Assembly: GCA_003254905.1 (NCBI GenBank)
Contig: QANU01069409.1
Span: forward strand, 10,238-74,237
Direction of reading: 5' to 3'
Length of the DNA stretch: 64,000 nucleotides
Origin: Nissolia schottii
Taxonomy: Eukaryota > Streptophyta > Magnoliopsida > Fabales > Fabaceae
Shown: positions 1 to 9,712 of the stretch, one piece after another
How the letters are laid out: each line of letters starts with the position of its first letter
How positions within the stretch are numbered: position 1 is the stretch's first letter
Notes under the pieces: model-generated
Database searches by the model: none
Told to the model about the DNA's origin: nothing
Seen by the model: the letters and a program-made list of their open reading frames with translations, nothing else
Made by a program: the position numbers and the translations under genes

Positions 1-189
1 GTCACCAAATCAAAAATTCTCCATGGAATTCATCAAAAAATGACGAAAAATTGCCACAGATTCTTGTATTATCATTTTCGATCACTAACTAAATGAGATT
101 ACGATTGTATACGCTTTGATTGTGGAATTGTACTTGCGACTTTGATTTCCATGGAGGACTGTGGTTTCCATGGAGCTCGCGTTTTGGTT

Positions 190-262
190 CAGAGGAGGAC
201 AGAGGATGCTGATGCCGATGACGACGACGACAACGGCGACGACGACGACGAGAGGTTGAAGA
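190..262. repeat. GAC/GAT trinucleotide-rich tract
   Basis: The stretch is dominated by GAC and GAT triplets. An open frame across it (142-342) would encode a short Asp-rich peptide with no recognisable domain, and the antisense frame an Arg-rich one. Both are explained by the triplet repeat, so I do not call a gene. Confidence 0.6.
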
Positions 263-289
263 TGATGGGCGAAAACGACGACAAGAACG

Positions 290-420
290 AGTTCGAGATT
301 GGCCGCGCGCGCGTTGTGTATAGTTATACGCTATACGTATAATTATCATTAATTGTGCATAAAAACGTATAAAAGACTGGTGTATATACGGGTGTATGGT
401 TTATGGGTGTACATGGAGCA
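290..420. mobile_element. Truncated end of a Mutator-like MITE
   Basis: On the minus strand this reads TGCTCCATGTACACCCAT followed by repeated ATACACC motifs. That closely matches one end of the 227-bp MITEs at 9167-9393 and 31724-31950 (TGCTACATGTACACC with ATACACTCATACATACACC). Only one end is visible, about 30 bp downstream of the A1 stop codon, so it is probably a fragment. Confidence 0.5.
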
Positions 421-447
421 TTTTTCCCATAATAAACAATTTCCAAA

Positions 448-1326
448 TTATAAATTTAGATTACAGTTAACAAACATAGAACCGCTCATAGGACCAGCAC
501 TTCCTAAATTATTATTAACAAGGCCTCTGTTAAATTGCTGCCTAACGTCGCTGGAGAAGGTAGGTTGCTTAACCACGTTACCCTCCCCGTGGTGACTAGT
601 AGCCTGAAGGTTCTGCGATGAATGATAAGAAGCTCCAGTGTTTGTACCCGCGCTGCTCGCAATTGTAGGCGGCGGAAAACCGGCATTCCAACGCACACCA
701 GTATTAGGTACTTTGCGAGGACCCACCACCTCAATATAAAAACCGTCATAATAAGCGTAGATAGAAACCATCACATAAAAAATTACATCTTCGATCATAT
801 AAGCGTGTACCAAAGTCGCCTCTTTAGCTGTTCCAGAGTATGAACTTCTCTTCACTTTAAGGGCAAAAACACCGCATCTCTGTGAACAACTGTAGAGTAG
901 AGTGGTATTACCTACCGAGTAGCCGCCTTCAGCACTTGTGAAGGACACGGGGGCGGCCCCAGAGGAAGAATAGAAACTGTTAATCCATACGTAGAGATCG
1001 TTAAGTCCAAGCCTCCTGATATTCAAAGCGAAGTTGGTTTCGTTGGCAGCTGAGGAGTCTCGGAATCCGAAACACAGGCTCTCAAGACTGGTACCGTTGA
1101 AACGGGTTGCCTTGATTTGAAGTACGCAAGCATGCTTCTCATTCCAGATATTTTGGTATTTCACTTCCCAAACGTCTGTGTAACCGTTATCTTCCCTCCA
1201 GTTTCTTATGGAAGCATCGATGTTTCCCCAGCGACGTGCCGCCACACCATTGGGGATGGCTTTTAAAGTATAATCTACGCCCTGGACATCTGCATCGTAC
1301 CAGTAACCACTGAAAACGCTCCCCAT
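448..1326 (-). CDS. Family A member A1: unknown protein with N-myristoylation signal and Gly/Asn tail (292 aa)
   Basis: Intact single-exon frame. The start is chosen at MGSVFSG because every family member begins MGS or MGN, and Gly2 with Ser6 fits the N-myristoylation pattern. Residues 1 to about 215 form an unrecognised domain with alternating hydrophobic positions and many aromatics (WEVKYQN, FGFRDSS, PVSFTS). A Ser/Thr-rich linker follows. The tail (about 250-292) contains FSSDVRQQFNRGLVNNN and is the most diverged tail in the family. A1 and pseudogene A4 form one subfamily, sharing EDNGYT and a YQNI-NEKH segment, while the other copies form a second. A TATA box lies about 115 bp upstream and the family's upstream palindrome about 200 bp upstream. 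Membrane association through the lipid is inference; the biochemical function is unknown. Confidence 0.8.
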   Translation of the reverse strand: MGSVFSGYWYDADVQGVDYTLKAIPNGVAARRWGNIDASIRNWREDNGYTDVWEVKYQNIWNEKHACVLQIKATRFNGTSLESLCFGFRDSSAANETNFALNIRRLGLNDLYVWINSFYSSSGAAPVSFTSAEGGYSVGNTTLLYSCSQRCGVFALKVKRSSYSGTAKEATLVHAYMIEDVIFYVMVSIYAYYDGFYIEVVGPRKVPNTGVRWNAGFPPPTIASSAGTNTGASYHSSQNLQATSHHGEGNVVKQPTFSSDVRQQFNRGLVNNNLGSAGPMSGSMFVNCNLNL

Positions 1327-1435
1327 TATTATTGCATGGGTGTTTATGTGTCTATATGGCCATTATTATTATGCACAAAAGGAAGGTTGGGTATTTGATA
1401 TGGGTTTACTTGGGGACCTTCGGTTTGTTTCCTCA

Positions 1436-1450
1436 CTATTATATATAGAC
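1436..1450 (-). promoter_or_regulatory. TATA box of A1
   Basis: On the minus strand this reads CTGTCTATATATAATAG. The core GTCTATATA or GTCTATAAA recurs upstream of every Family A gene in the window at comparable distance, which supports a shared core promoter. Confidence 0.7.
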
Positions 1451-1524
1451 AGGGAACATATACTCGTTTATTGCATTAAATTCCAAGAACCGTGATAGAA
1501 TATATTCATTTGCAATGTGGTTGA

Positions 1525-1570
1525 GGCATCAGATCGATTAACTATAGCAAAGATTGGAGAATCAGATACC
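1525..1570 (-). promoter_or_regulatory. Conserved upstream palindromic module, A1 copy
   Basis: The plus strand reads GGCATCAGA, an insert, then CTATAGCAAAGATTGGAGAA and TCAGATACC. The left arm GGCATC-N-GA pairs with the right arm TCAGATGCC, which is mutated here. The same module is upstream of A2, A3, A4, A5, A6, A7 and relic A9. Surrounding sequence (GCAATGTGG before; TTGGCTAGCTCC and similar after) is also shared. Confidence 0.6.
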
Positions 1571-1904
1571 CTAGCCTAGCTAGGAGTAAAAGGAGATAAA
1601 AGGGCAAACAAATCCATCTTGGCTAGCTCCTAGAATAGAATCATGGAAATTAAAAAGCCAAGATAACACTATTCTAATTTGACAAGAACAATGGGGGTGG
1701 GCCAATGCACCAAACATTTTTTTATTAACAGCTTACTAATTAAGCATTTTTCATTGTAACGTATTAGAGAAGAAGGAAAGGAAGAACTCAGAGAATCATA
1801 ACAGAATTATTCTATTAAAATGTCCTGATCTGAAACGGTAACAGTTTCTATATATTGAAGGTACAGATTATACTCCAACTGTCCAACATTACATAATCTT
1901 CAAA

Positions 1905-2822
1905 TTATGAATTTATAACTTTGAGATTCTTCACGAAGACGATTGAATTATTCAGAGTGCCAGCAGTGTATCCGCTTGAATTAATAAGGCCTTTGCTGTA
2001 TTGTTCTCTGACATTGCTCGAGAAGATAGCATGTTTAACCACCTCACCTGTTGCATCCTCCCCCTGGTGATTACTAGACTTAGCCTTTATCGCCGAATCA
2101 TTCGAAGCTCCAGTTCTAGTACCTGCGCTAACCTTTGCTCCTTTAGAGGGTGATACACCGTTGCCGCAGATCTTAACCATAACCTTACGCAAATCATCAC
2201 CAGGGTGTTTGAAAGGACCCTCCACTTCAACACCAAAACCTTTACCTTTCTTATTGCGACAAATTTTGGCAGCCACAGAAAGACCTATACCTTTGGTGAC
2301 GTAATAGTGCGTCAAAGTCACTGCGTAAGCATTTTCACAATTGACTTTCTTATTCATCTCAAGAACAAAGAGGCCAGTCCTCATTGAGCAACGGTACGAA
2401 ACAATGGTCGTCTCTATCAAGTAACCCTCTTTAGCCCTTTTGAAAGACACCGGGGCGGCGCCCGAAGAAGAATCGATGCCCGTTAGCCCTCCGGAGAAAC
2501 CTTCAGGTGCAACCCTCGTGATCTTCAGAGCAAACTTGGTTTCGTTGTCGGGTGAGGTGTCTCCAAGTCCGAAATGCACGCTCTCCACACCGTCGTTGTC
2601 GTCGCGGCTTGTTGCCTTGAGGTTAAAACCGCAAAATTGCTTCTTATTCTGGCCTGGTTTGTACTCCACGCCCCACACTTCTGTGTGATTATTGTCTTGC
2701 TTACTGTTTTCCATGCAGACCTCGAAAGAGTCTCCCCATCGCGCGATGGTGCCGGTGGCGCCTGCGTCGAAAGAAGTGCAATCGCTGCCAAGGTTTGTGT
2801 GACTGCTGTAAGCGCTTCCCAT
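1905..2822 (-). CDS. Family A member A2: unknown protein with N-myristoylation signal and Gly/Asn tail (305 aa)
   Basis: Intact single-exon frame starting MGSAYSSHTN, which fits the myristoylation pattern (Gly2, Ser6). The globular region contains the blocks RWGDSFEV, EVWGVEYK, LKATS, ITRV, SSGAAPVSF, ETTIVSY, GLFVLEM, ALTHYYVT-like and GFGVEVEGPFKHPGDD, all shared with A3 and A5-A8. The tail follows VVKHAIFSSNVREQYSKG and LINSSGYTAGTLNNSI, and is the cleanest example of the family tail. It contains one tail unit, unlike A3 and A5, which carry an extra partial unit. The region downstream toward A1 is non-coding. No known domain family was recognised. Confidence 0.85.
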   Translation of the reverse strand: MGSAYSSHTNLGSDCTSFDAGATGTIARWGDSFEVCMENSKQDNNHTEVWGVEYKPGQNKKQFCGFNLKATSRDDNDGVESVHFGLGDTSPDNETKFALKITRVAPEGFSGGLTGIDSSSGAAPVSFKRAKEGYLIETTIVSYRCSMRTGLFVLEMNKKVNCENAYAVTLTHYYVTKGIGLSVAAKICRNKKGKGFGVEVEGPFKHPGDDLRKVMVKICGNGVSPSKGAKVSAGTRTGASNDSAIKAKSSNHQGEDATGEVVKHAIFSSNVREQYSKGLINSSGYTAGTLNNSIVFVKNLKVINS

Positions 2823-2937
2823 TGTTGTATAGGCTTATTAGTGTGATAGGTAAGGTTTGGTAAAATGTTCATGTTAGACTATATACACCAGCGGCCAGTG
2901 CCGTAACCAGCCTTTGAGACCTTCGTTTTGTTCCCAC

Positions 2938-2952
2938 CTTATTATATAGACA
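2938..2952 (-). promoter_or_regulatory. TATA box of A2
   Basis: The minus strand reads CTGTCTATATAATAAGGTGG, about 120 bp upstream of the A2 start. It is nearly the same as the cores of A1 and A4, and the following AAGGTGGGAAC is also shared with A6-A8. Confidence 0.7.
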
Positions 2953-3334
2953 GGGAAGTGTCCTTTAAACTCAAGTAATTCGAGAATGCCTGAGTATAAA
3001 AAATTTTACATGCTTATGGTGCGCTGTATTTAGTGTCCCATGGTGATATTATCCAAATAGTATTACTCTTAGAAATATTGTTAAGCCAAAAAAATGTTCT
3101 TAGTTTATATCATCATCATGGTAATGTTATGTAAGTCATTAGTGTATTTTCAATGTTGTCATTAAGGAAGTACATATAGTAAATGATATAGAGTAACAAC
3201 TGTTTTACTTCTGAAAACATATAAGAATATTTCTATGAAATAACAACTTGTTGCTGCATCAGTACTTGTATAATGGACTGAATGCGAAGAATCATGGCAG
3301 AATATAATATCTAATTTTTGGCAATGTGGGGTAT

Positions 3335-3372
3335 GGCATCCGACTATAGCAAAGATTGGAGAATCAGATGCC
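3335..3372 (-). promoter_or_regulatory. Conserved upstream palindromic module, A2 copy
   Basis: Near-consensus copy: GGCATCCGACTATAGCAAAG followed by ATTGGAGAATCAGATGCC. The 9-bp arms GGCATC-N-GA and TCAGATGCC flank a 20-bp centre. It lies about 510 bp upstream of A2. Other non-coding sequence from 2960 to 3860 shows only AT-rich DNA and further shared family flank (3540-3640, around TTGACAAGAACAATGGGTAG). Confidence 0.65.
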
Positions 3373-5499
3373 CTTGAGGACTAGTAAACGATATCGAAGG
3401 GAAAGAAAGCCACTACATCAACCATTATTGATCAAAAGCCATCAAGAACAATCTATTTGGGCTCCTCTGTATCGTTCAAAATGAATAAATAGAATATCAA
3501 TTAAACTAAGTATAGAATATCAGTCAAACTAAGTATAAAAGAAAAACACTTTTCTAATTGACAAGAACAATGGGTAGGCCTATATACATTAACCATTATT
3601 GATTAAAAACTATCCTGAGTCATTCCTATTAAAAGCTTAAGCTCATAAGAGAAAATAATTTTAATGGTTTTAAATTTTCGCAACAGCTCTTTTAACTTGA
3701 AATATGAATAATTTTCAAAATGGGAGGCATGAATGATCAAAACTTTGACCTCTTAATCATAGTGACTCTCTGATATAATGACAACATTGTCATGACGAAT
3801 CAATCTTGACTTCTTAGTCATTGTGACTTTGATACTATTTAAAAAATTCTCTCTCCCAAAAAAATGGGTCTTTTGTGTGAGAAACCAAATTAAAAAAAGA
3901 ACATTCTTGTGAAAATTTTGGGGAAAATTTTTTCTTGTGAAAACACGTTCTTGTTAACCTCATTTAATAGAGCAATTTGGTTTCATTTTGATTGTCATGT
4001 TTGCCTAATGAATAATTAAGCTTATTATTAAAATATGATGTTTTATTAATGAAGGACAAAATAGTCTAGATAATTAATTCAATTCATTTTATAGACATTT
4101 CAAACAATGCAATTGAATTCAATTTACTTATTTATTCAAAATATGAGAATTCAATTCAATACACACTGAAATTCAATTCCTTATAGAATTGAATTCAATT
4201 ATATCATGAATGAATAGTTATATTCCATTTTAAGACATGTTCTAATATTCACCATGTAAGTTTTGGTGAATCATTCACCCATTAAATTTAAATCCTTAGA
4301 TTTAAGATCACCGATACATATAATCATAAATGATTAAAAATAAAATGGAATATTAATAAACCTTATATTGTTTGTGTGCCCTTTAAGCTTCCCAAACTTC
4401 TCTCTTCCATGCCCTCCCTCTCCTTGCAGCAACCACCACTCTCTCCGACCACTTCCATCACCACCACTCTTGCCGCCCTCAGCTCCCTTTAACCCACCAC
4501 CACACTTCCAAGTCTAGAACAAACACAACCATGGCACCATCGTCCTCTTCCATGGACTGCTGCAACAACCACCGTGAAACCATCCACAGTAAATAGCGTA
4601 TCCAGTTTCAAAACTCAGATCTTATTTCGTTAGGTTCAAAAATTGAAATCAGGTTTTGGTAAGATTGAGGTTAGAAACTCGAAGTTCCAAAACTTTCTTT
4701 AGGTTGTAAATGTAAAAGAAAAAAAAAGAAAATTTTGCCATGACTACAAATTTGATATGGCTATAGATTCAATATGGCTACAGACCAACAAAATCGAAAT
4801 TTCTAGTGCTTACTCCATCCAATTCATTTGGCACCACTATCCTGACAAAGATCTGGTGTTTTTCATAGCTATAGATTGCAGATCTGGACTTTTGGTTTTG
4901 AATGTCTTTGTTTTTCTTTTTCTTTTTTTGCATCTAGACTCAACCATTATTTGTCTCTTTGTTGCTTTTTGTAAGAATAAGCAAAAGGAGATGGCGTTGG
5001 AAGGGTGGTAGCACTGGCACGATGATATAGTGATAGACATCGAGCGAATTTTTTTTTTTAAAAAAAAAAACATTGTAATAATCTATACCATAAAAGAAAA
5101 AAGATTCTCCATGTTTAATTAGTTTTTAATTTTTTTTATCCTTTTGTAAATATTTTCTTTTATATTTTTATTTTTAAAAAATAACTATTCACTTTTATCT
5201 ATTATTTTAATTTTCACTTTCTATCTCTTTTTCTTTCTCTTTCTCACTCTTACTTTTCTTTAACAATTTTATATCTAATTCAATCTTTTGTTATCAACAA
5301 TGTACCGTTCAATTTTGCAGGCACGAAGTGCTTGGAATCCACTGATAATAAATAAAGGTTCTATCTACGTTATGAAGATGCTTAGTAAGTTTTTAATCAA
5401 TAACGGTTGATGCAATGGCCTATCCATTGTTCTGTTCTGTTCTGCTCTATTCAACTAAAAAAATAATTTATTTTTATTATGTTGAAGGATGCATACAAT

Positions 5500-5541
5500 G
5501 CATCTGATTCTCCAATAATCCTTGCTATACAGTCCGATGCC
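5500..5541 (+). promoter_or_regulatory. Conserved upstream palindromic module, A3 copy
   Basis: The plus strand reads GCATCTGATTCTCCAATAAT then CCTTGCTATACAGTCCGATGC, the reverse complement of the module found upstream of the minus-strand members. The orientation relative to the gene is therefore the same as at all other copies. It lies about 275 bp upstream of A3. Confidence 0.65.
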
Positions 5542-5644
5542 ACTTTGAATTTAATTCAATAAACAAGTATTGAAAATTCTTATGTTATAAGAAGTTAAAA
5601 TAAAAAATAAAGGCTATTTTTTTTTTTTTTGGAAAAACATTGCC

Positions 5645-5660
5645 TTGTCTATATAAGGTG
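5645..5660 (+). promoter_or_regulatory. TATA box of A3
   Basis: TTGTCTATATAAGGTGTGAA lies about 160 bp before the A3 start. It shares the GTCTATATAA core with the other family members, and the same sequence occurs before A5 at 25799. Confidence 0.7.
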
Positions 5661-5813
5661 TGAACTAAGTCAAGGTCCCTAAAGAAAAACCCATGATCAC
5701 ATCTATACATGGATAAGACTCGCTCGAGAGACTGGCTGGGTGTCTCGTTCTGGTGGTCTTAATTTCCTAAACATTACACCAAACCTTACTTGTGTGCATC
5801 CATATATACAATA

Positions 5814-6842
5814 ATGGGAAGCGCCTACAGTTGCACTAATCTGGGAAGAGATTGTTCTTCTTTTAAGATCGTCCCAAATGGTACCCGAGTACGCTGGGGA
5901 GACTCTTTTGAGCTTTTCATGGGAAAAGACCACAGGAAGCTGGAAAATGACAATCGACAAGAAACTTGGTCTGTGCAATACACGTACAAGACAGGTTTTG
6001 CATACAATCTTTGCTGTCTTCAACTCAAGGCAATAAGCAGTGGCGAGGACAACAGCGGCGTCAAGAGCATTCGTTTCTCTGTTGAAGGCTCTTTAGTTGG
6101 CAGGACACATATTACTTTGAAGATCGCCGGAGGGATAACGCGCACGATCAGTCCTTCGAGTAATGCCCCCGTGTCCTTCACAAGGTACGAACATAGTTGT
6201 TTAATAGAGACTACTATTGTGTCGTATGGTTTTGAAGAGACGAACAGTTATGTTGTTCTTGAAATGAAGCAAACACCTGGTTCTGAAAGTGCTGACGTGG
6301 CGACCTTGGCGTACTATTTCGTCGCCGAAGACGAAGGTCTTTCTATGGTGGCCAAAATATGTGGCAATAAAAAGGGTAATGGGTTTGGTGTTGAGGTGGA
6401 GGGTCTTTTCAAACACCCTGCTGCTGATGTGCGCCACGTTATTCATACGACCAAATCTACCGGGGTATGGTCACCTACTGCGTGTTCTCACTATAATGAA
6501 GCAAAGGGTAGAAACGGTAACGAAACTGGAATACCAAGAAATGCTTCGGTGATGACTCAGTCTAATAATCAAAAGGAGCAGGATATTGCACTAGTTGGTC
6601 AAGTGGTTAAACATGCTGTCTTCTCGAAACACAACGAAGACCTTCTTAATTCAGGTGCTGGGGTTCAGTCTAATCACCAAGGGGAGGATGCGGTAGGTGA
6701 TCAAGTGGTTAAACGTGATGCTACCTTCTCGAGCAGTGTCAGGGAGCAATGCAACAAAGGCCTTATTAATTCAAGTGGATACACTACTGGTTATTTGAAT
6801 AATACCATCATCTTTATGAAGTGTAGGTTTTTAAATTTATAA
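5814..6842 (+). CDS. Family A member A3: unknown protein with N-myristoylation signal and duplicated tail (342 aa)
   Basis: Intact single-exon frame. The frame opens eight codons earlier at 5790, but the start at MGSAYSCTN is chosen because it matches all paralogues and restores Gly2 and Ser6. Cys7 and Cys14 could accept a second lipid (inference). The globular blocks are RVRWGDSFELFMG, ETWSVQY, LKAIS, APVSFTRYEH, ETTIVSYG and GFGVEVEG. After the linker the tail region is longer than in other members. A first, truncated unit (GQVVKHAVFSKHNEDLLNSG) is followed by a second complete one (QVVKRDATFSSSVREQ, then GLINSSGYTTGYLNNTI). A5 shares this layout. The 3' flank runs almost directly into a TTTGTGCA-motif element. 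Confidence 0.85.
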   Translation: MGSAYSCTNLGRDCSSFKIVPNGTRVRWGDSFELFMGKDHRKLENDNRQETWSVQYTYKTGFAYNLCCLQLKAISSGEDNSGVKSIRFSVEGSLVGRTHITLKIAGGITRTISPSSNAPVSFTRYEHSCLIETTIVSYGFEETNSYVVLEMKQTPGSESADVATLAYYFVAEDEGLSMVAKICGNKKGNGFGVEVEGLFKHPAADVRHVIHTTKSTGVWSPTACSHYNEAKGRNGNETGIPRNASVMTQSNNQKEQDIALVGQVVKHAVFSKHNEDLLNSGAGVQSNHQGEDAVGDQVVKRDATFSSSVREQCNKGLINSSGYTTGYLNNTIIFMKCRFLNL

Positions 6843-6879
6843 TTTGGAAATTATGTAATGGGTGAAGTATGAATTAAAA

Positions 6880-7640
6880 AAAATGTATTTGTATCATTAT
6901 TATGTACGTTTTCTCTTTCATCTACATCGCGCTCTCTTTTTTACTTTTCTTCTTATTTTTTTTGTTTATTTTCTTCTTCTTTCCCACTTTTCTTCCATTT
7001 TTTCCTTCTTCATAAGATGTCATGGATCCTAAAATTTTCATTTTTGTTTTTTTTCTTTATATTCTTTGTTTCTAGTTATTCAAAAGTTTGTGCATGTGTG
7101 TAGAAAAATTTGTACATATTTATTCAAAAGTTTGTATATTTGAGTACCAAATTTTTTTTTTCATTTTTGTTTTTGTCATATTCTTTATTTTTGGTTGCTA
7201 AAAAATTTGTGCATATATGTAGAATAATTTGTGCATGCTTGTTTAAATGTTAGTGCATGTGTGCACCAAAATTTTCTTTTTCTTTGTTTGAGTTTCATTT
7301 TTGTCTTATTCTTTGTTTTTATTTGTTGAAAAGTTTGTGCACATTAGTTCAAATATTTGTGCATTTACTTTAAAATATTTGTGTATGGTAGAGAGTAAGT
7401 TCACACGCTTAGAGTGTGGAGGGGAGGAGAGAGAGTGTAGGTTACATTTTGCTATTTAATGCAGCATAAATCTAATTTAATTTGGCTTTATATTTAAAAA
7501 AGTTTGTCCATATGTGTAGATAAATTTGTGCATGTGTGTAAATGTTTGTGCTCACAATTGTTGTTGTGTATGCCATACATATGCTATGTAATGGTTGTGC
7601 GATATATAAAAATATGGTGTACACGTAACATTAATGATTG
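6880..7640. mobile_element. TTTGTGCA/TTTGTACA motif-array element, copy 1
   Basis: Directly 3' of A3 lies about 700 bp with many copies of AAAAGTTTGTGCATGTGTG-like motifs. The right end (ATGGTGTACACGTAACATT) resembles the termini of the Mutator-like elements at 9167, 31724 and 53970. The left end near TATCATTATTATGTACG is less clear and I could not fix target duplications. The same sequence is present at 26985-27790 as part of the segmental duplication. Confidence 0.55.
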
Positions 7641-7676
7641 AAGTATGTACCAAAACAAAAACGTATATATTGGGGT

Positions 7677-7998
7677 TAGGGATGGCACAAAACCTTAGTA
7701 GGTGGGGACTCGCAGGGACGGGAATGGGGACTAAAGTTTCCCACAAGAGATTCGAGGATGGGGATAGGAATCATACTCCTCACCCTGCGAGGATCCCGAT
7801 TTAGATGAAAAGTCTACCACGCCCTTACGTAATATTTAAAAAATCTACATAACCCTATACATTTATGAAATTTCACATTTATTTTAATTAAAAAATAAAA
7901 AATGAAAAAAGAAACTCCTAAATCTCTCCTATTCTCAACCTCACAGGTCTCTTTGTCTCTCACTATTACAAGTCACAGCCTCCCTCACGCCTCTCTTC
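7677..7998 (+). mobile_element. 5' end fragment of hAT element
   Basis: It begins TAGGGATGGCACAAAACC and matches the start of the hAT element at 27831, including GGGGATGGGGACTAAAG-like subterminal repeats and the CTCTCTCTTC-rich leader. It stops at 7998 inside the leader, where Family A pseudogene sequence begins. It is therefore a truncated hAT end carried along with the segmental duplication. Confidence 0.8.
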
Positions 7999-8370
7999 AC
8001 CATATTGTAGGACAAAATTCATGCTCGTTATCTCTACAGAGAGACCATTACGTGTAACCCTTGTGCTCCTCAAACCCAACTTGGTTTCGTCGCCGGCTGA
8101 TGAGTCTACGAATCCGAAACACACGTTCTCAAGACAGTTGTAGTAGGCGGCCTTGATATCAAGCACACAAGTATGCTTCTCATTCTGGATATTTTGGTAT
8201 TTCACGCGCCAAAATTCCGTGTAACCATTATCTTCCTTCCACTATCTTGTGGAAGCCTCAACGTCTCCCCAGCGACGTGCAAAGGCAACACGGCGGTCGC
8301 CTTCAAAACGAGGACTATCTGCGCCATGGACATCGGTAGGGTACCGGTAACTACTGTAAGCGCTTCCCAT
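7999..8370 (-). pseudogene. Family A pseudogene A4, truncated with an in-frame stop
   Basis: It starts with MGSAYSSYRY at 8370 and continues ARRWGDVEAS, but a TAG stop replaces the residue before WKEDNGYT. The open frame resumes with KYQNIQNEKHTCVLDIKA and NVCFGFVDSSAGDE, and similarity ends near residue 115 at about 7999. There the sequence switches to hAT leader DNA. The closest relative is A1. The TATA box (8528-8540) and upstream palindrome (8665-8707) survive, so the locus kept its promoter but lost the second half of the domain and the whole tail. Confidence 0.85.
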
Positions 8371-8664
8371 TATCGTATCGAATTATGTGTGTGTTAGGCT
8401 GGCTATATGCCCACAAGGAAGGTTTTGTTAACTACACAAGAAACCAGTGACACAACTAGTCTCCCGAATGTCTCTCTGTATGTGTGATTATGGGTTTACT
8501 TAGGGACCTCCGTTTTGTCGCACCCTTATTATATATAGACAGGAAAATCAATGTCCTTTGAGAACACCATTTACTTACTGTATCAACATGTACTTGTTCA
8601 TAGCATTAAATTCCAAGAACCATGATAAAATATAATAATATATATTTATTTGCAATGTGGGTTT

Positions 8665-8707
8665 GGCATCAGACCGTATAACAAAGATTATTGGAGAATC
8701 ATATGCC
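8665..8707 (-). promoter_or_regulatory. Conserved upstream palindromic module, A4 copy
   Basis: The plus strand reads GGCATCAGACCGTATAACAA then AGATTATTGGAGAATCATATGCC. Both arms are recognisable, with one change in the right arm. It lies about 295 bp upstream of the A4 start. A TATA box (TGTCTATATATAATAAGG on the minus strand, 8528-8540) sits between module and start. Confidence 0.6.
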
Positions 8708-9166
8708 CATCTTGGCTCCTCTGTATATAACGTTCAAAATGAATAAATAGAATAGAATTAAGGAATAAAAAAGACCCTGATAAGATCAATGGGTAGGCCG
8801 CCGTTGCACCAACCATTTTTTTTTTATTAAAAAGCTTACTAATTAAGCATCTTCATTATGGTTAACCTTTCTTTTGTAATTCACACACCAATGTCTCTAT
8901 CAATGGGTTCTTTATTTATTTATTTTTTTTTACATTTTATTTCAAATTTATTCAATAATAATGTCACAAAACAATGTACTAAGAAGTAAGTGGTGATTAT
9001 TTTTGTTTAACAGTTACGGTTCTTTAGCCAGCTGTCCCGAGATAAGATGCGTTCAATTGGTCGACCTGAGATGAGGTGAGTGGTGAACTGACTTGTCGAA
9101 GTCCTGCGTATTCACTCGTCTTGGTTATAGTACCTAAGTCAAGACCAGATTTAGTCTGTAACAATA

Positions 9167-9393
9167 CAAAAATGCTACATGTACACCCAATTTCATACAC
9201 TCATACATACACCATTAATAATGCACAAACTTTATCCTCACTAGTACACAAACATTACAAACTTGTAAATGATACTCTCAATTATATTTAATTAAGTGCA
9301 CAAACATTACATGAGTTAAAACACAAACATTATATATATAAATACGAGGTGTATGTATGGTGTATGATTTTTGGTGTACGTGTAGCAGAACTC
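9167..9393. mobile_element. 227-bp Mutator-like MITE with 9-bp target duplication GTAACAATA
   Basis: The element runs from CAAAAATGCTACATGTACACC to GGTGTACGTGTAGCAGAACTC and is flanked by perfect 9-bp repeats GTAACAATA at 9158-9166 and 9394-9402. The homologous unit at 32711-32719 is an empty site with a single GTAACAATA. A 9-bp duplication is characteristic of Mutator-like elements. Inside are several CACAAACATT motifs. A second 227-bp copy is at 31724-31950. Confidence 0.92.
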
Positions 9394-9712
9394 GTAACAA
9401 TATCCACCCCCAGAATTCTACTGCAACATGATCTAACATTAACAATAAAGATAGGTACATTTACATCGATAAAAATGAGTCCCACCAACTTTATTTAATA
9501 TACCCTCACTAATTCATGGGTCTCCCTAACTTTTATATGTATATCTAAGGATGACATGACAAACTTGTGTTATACAATAATTTTTCATGTAAGCCTACTG
9601 CAAAAGCATAGAATTATAAAAGGAAAAGAAAGAAGAAGGAAAGGAAGAAAGGATAGAAGACTTGGCTAGTGGCCAGAGGGGGGAACATTCTACACACATG
9701 CTTCACCCATGC

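Larger units (their letters stand above)
3860..7998. repeat. Segmental duplication, copy 1 (partner 24100-28150)
   Basis: About 4.1 kb matches 24100-28150 nearly continuously. It includes the AATTCAATTC-rich stretch at 4080-4200, the Pro/His/Ser-coding CT-rich stretch at 4380-4560, the module at 5500, gene A3, the TTTGTGCA-motif region and the first 320 bp of the hAT element. The right boundary falls inside hAT sequence at about 7998, where it joins pseudogene A4. The left boundary lies near AAATGGGTCTTTT. No gene is seen between 3860 and 5800. Confidence 0.85.

Noticed and set aside
142..342. Asp-rich protein gene at the window start
   Set aside because: The frame is a trinucleotide repeat product with no start context, paralogue or domain to support it.
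2525..2872. Open frames antisense or shifted across Family A genes (for example 2525-2872, 5703-6023, 25830-26171, 9757-9993)
   Set aside because: They repeat in every paralogue only because the coding sequence repeats, and they lack the conserved-protein pattern of the main frame.
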